This document shows positions 4,782 through 6,100 of a DNA stretch of 6,100 nucleotides, one piece after another. The notes under the pieces were generated by a model. That model had not been told where the DNA came from. It made no database searches and was given only the letters and a program-made list of their open reading frames with translations. The DNA comes from Oscillospiraceae bacterium. Lineage in GTDB: Bacteria; Bacillota; Clostridia; Oscillospirales; Acutalibacteraceae. How positions within the stretch are numbered: position 1 is the first letter of the stretch; every line of letters begins with the position of its first letter. The stretch is from assembly GCA_902796295.1 (NCBI GenBank), contig CADBOL010000224.1, positions 1 to 6,100 on the forward strand. The letters are read 5' to 3'. The translations under genes and the position numbers were made by a program.

Positions 4782-6100
4782 TTCCTGTCTCCGCTCATCA
4801 GGAAAAACTTCAGAGCGGAATATCTCTTCTGTTTCCTGTTATTGTCAACCATTGCTTTAACGGTCTCCGCCGTGCCGACAAGGATTATTATTTCCCTTGC
4901 CCTTGTCACCGCCGTATAGAGCAGATTCCTGTATTGAAGATACATATTGATACCGGTCACCGGTATTATCACGGCCGGGAATTCATTGCCCTGACTCTTG
5001 TGAATCGTCACGGCGTAGGCAAAATCCATATCGGAGCTGAATTCAAACGGAATCTTCGCCAGCCTGTCATCAAATCTGACGCAGAGGATCATTTCATCCT
5101 CATCGATTTTTTCAAGTATTCCGATATCTCCGTTGAATACTCCCTGACCTGTTTTGTCTCCGCTTTCCCAATCTATATCATAATTGTTTTTGGTCTGCAT
5201 CAGTTTGTCGCCCGTGCGGAATACTCTCGTGCCGAAAGTATGCTCTTTTTTTGAAGGGGCCGCAGGGTTTATGACAGCCTGCAGCATTTTATTGATATTC
5301 ACCGTGCCGGTTTCACCCTTTTTTGACGGGCAGAGAACCTGAATATCGTCAAACGGCGAGTATCCGTATGCCTTGGGCAGGCGCTCCGAGCAGAGCTCCG
5401 ATATCGTTTTCGCGGCATCCGCCGGCATTCTTTTATTCACAAAGAAAAAATCTCTGTCTGTCTTTGAAAGCTCCGGCATTTCACCGGAAACTATGGCGTG
5501 GGCGTTGGTGATAATCATGCTCTCCATTGCCTGCCTGAATACTTCGTCAAGCTCGACTACCGGGAGAGTTTTTGAGTCTATCATATCGTGAAGCACATTC
5601 CCCGCTCCGACAGGCGGCAGTTGATTGCTGTCTCCTACCATCACGAGGCGGCATCCGATAGGAAGCGCGTCGAGCAGGCTCGAGAATAAAAGCGAATCAA
5701 CCATCGACAGCTCATCCACAATCAGCGCCTGAGCCGTTATGGGGTTGCGCTTGTTGCGTTTGAATTTCTGCCTGTCATCCTCATCCCACTCCACCTCGAG
5801 CAGGCGGTGAATGGTCACGGCTTCCTTGCCCGTAAGCTCGCTCATTCTCTTTGCCGCCCTGCCGGTAGGCGCGGCGAGAGCAACCTCGAGCCCCAGGTCT
5901 TCAAAGACTCTGAGTATTCCTCTGAGAGTTGTCGTCTTGCCGGTACCGGGCCCGCCGGTGAGTATGAGAATACCCTTCTCGACGGCAAGCTTAATCGCAA
6001 GGCGCTGTCTCTCATTATATACAACTCCGCCGATAACCTCGGCGTTTTTGATCTGCTCCTCCATATCGGGAAACGCCTTGCCGGCGAATTTGCTTATAAA
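4778..6100 (-). CDS. recD2: RecD2-type ATP-dependent DNA helicase (SF1B), N-terminus outside window
   Basis: Residues numbered from the window edge; 440 are visible and the frame is open at 6100. An ATG at 6064 exists but is internal, since coding-like sequence continues upstream and the domain set is incomplete. The visible part is the helicase core of a 5'-3' SF1B enzyme that works without RecBC in DNA repair and fork restart. Motifs in order: Walker A GGPGTGKTTT (49-58), Ia AAPTGRAAKRMSE, Walker B LIVDELSMVD (126-135), motif III VMVGDSNQLPPVG (153-165), motif IV EVFRQAMES (186-194), motif V with AVTIHKSQGNEFPAVI (363-378), and motif VI YTAVTRAR (395-402). All key residues are present. RecD2 proteins are about 720-750 residues, so about 300 N-terminal residues (OB-like and helix-hairpin-helix parts) lie to the right. 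It is the first visible gene of the operon and overlaps comF by 4 bases. Confidence 0.95.
   Translation of the reverse strand, partial: FISKFAGKAFPDMEEQIKNAEVIGGVVYNERQRLAIKLAVEKGILILTGGPGTGKTTTLRGILRVFEDLGLEVALAAPTGRAAKRMSELTGKEAVTIHRLLEVEWDEDDRQKFKRNKRNPITAQALIVDELSMVDSLLFSSLLDALPIGCRLVMVGDSNQLPPVGAGNVLHDMIDSKTLPVVELDEVFRQAMESMIITNAHAIVSGEMPELSKTDRDFFFVNKRMPADAAKTISELCSERLPKAYGYSPFDDIQVLCPSKKGETGTVNINKMLQAVINPAAPSKKEHTFGTRVFRTGDKLMQTKNNYDIDWESGDKTGQGVFNGDIGILEKIDEDEMILCVRFDDRLAKIPFEFSSDMDFAYAVTIHKSQGNEFPAVIIPVTGINMYLQYRNLLYTAVTRAREIIILVGTAETVKAMVDNNRKQKRYSALKFFLMSGDRK

Noticed and set aside
6062..6064. ATG at 6064 as the true start of the helicase.
   Set aside because: The frame remains open upstream to the edge with plausible coding sequence, and RecD2 proteins have about 300 further N-terminal residues.

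Overview
The window reads as chromosomal DNA from a low-to-moderate GC Gram-positive anaerobe. The best guess is class Clostridia (Oscillospirales or a relative), from the gene set and order recD2-comF-mreB, the strong GGAGG-type ribosome sites and the consensus sigma-A promoters. The taxonomic guess is an inference. Every convincing gene lies on the minus strand, so the biological order runs from the right edge to the left.

Right block (6100 to 2496): a tightly packed four-gene operon whose promoter lies outside the window. It encodes the C-terminal helicase part of RecD2 (cut by the window edge), a ComF-type zinc-finger/phosphoribosyltransferase protein, an MreB/Mbl-type bacterial actin, and a small papain/C39-like cysteine-peptidase-fold protein of unknown role. 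The junctions are ATGA (4-base overlap), TAATG (1-base overlap) and a 4-base gap, so translation is probably coupled throughout.

Middle (2495 to 2146): about 350 bases without a credible gene. It holds a weak hairpin after the operon, a very AT-rich stretch, two clusters of a 12-bp tandem repeat, and then a good promoter (TTGATA-18-TATAAT). That promoter drives a VTT/TVP38-TMEM64 family membrane protein (2067 to 1309), which ends at a strong 12-bp-stem terminator.

Left (1258 to 1): a short intergenic region unusually rich in symmetrical DNA. It has two dyads of identical geometry (TGCATAT-N13-ATATGCA), a second terminator-like hairpin, and a three-unit, 51-bp-period array of alternately oriented 13-bp half-sites. 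This array is built around a near-perfect promoter (TTGACT-17-TATAAT) for a Fic-domain protein. The Fic protein belongs to the self-inhibited class (inhibitory motif before the Fic core) and runs off the left edge.

The signal most worth following is the operator array on the fic promoter: the geometry is exact, one dyad is centred at the -35 box, and a further half-site sits at the predicted transcription start. The second is the cysteine-peptidase-like protein cotranscribed with mreB. The right-hand genes otherwise look ordinary.
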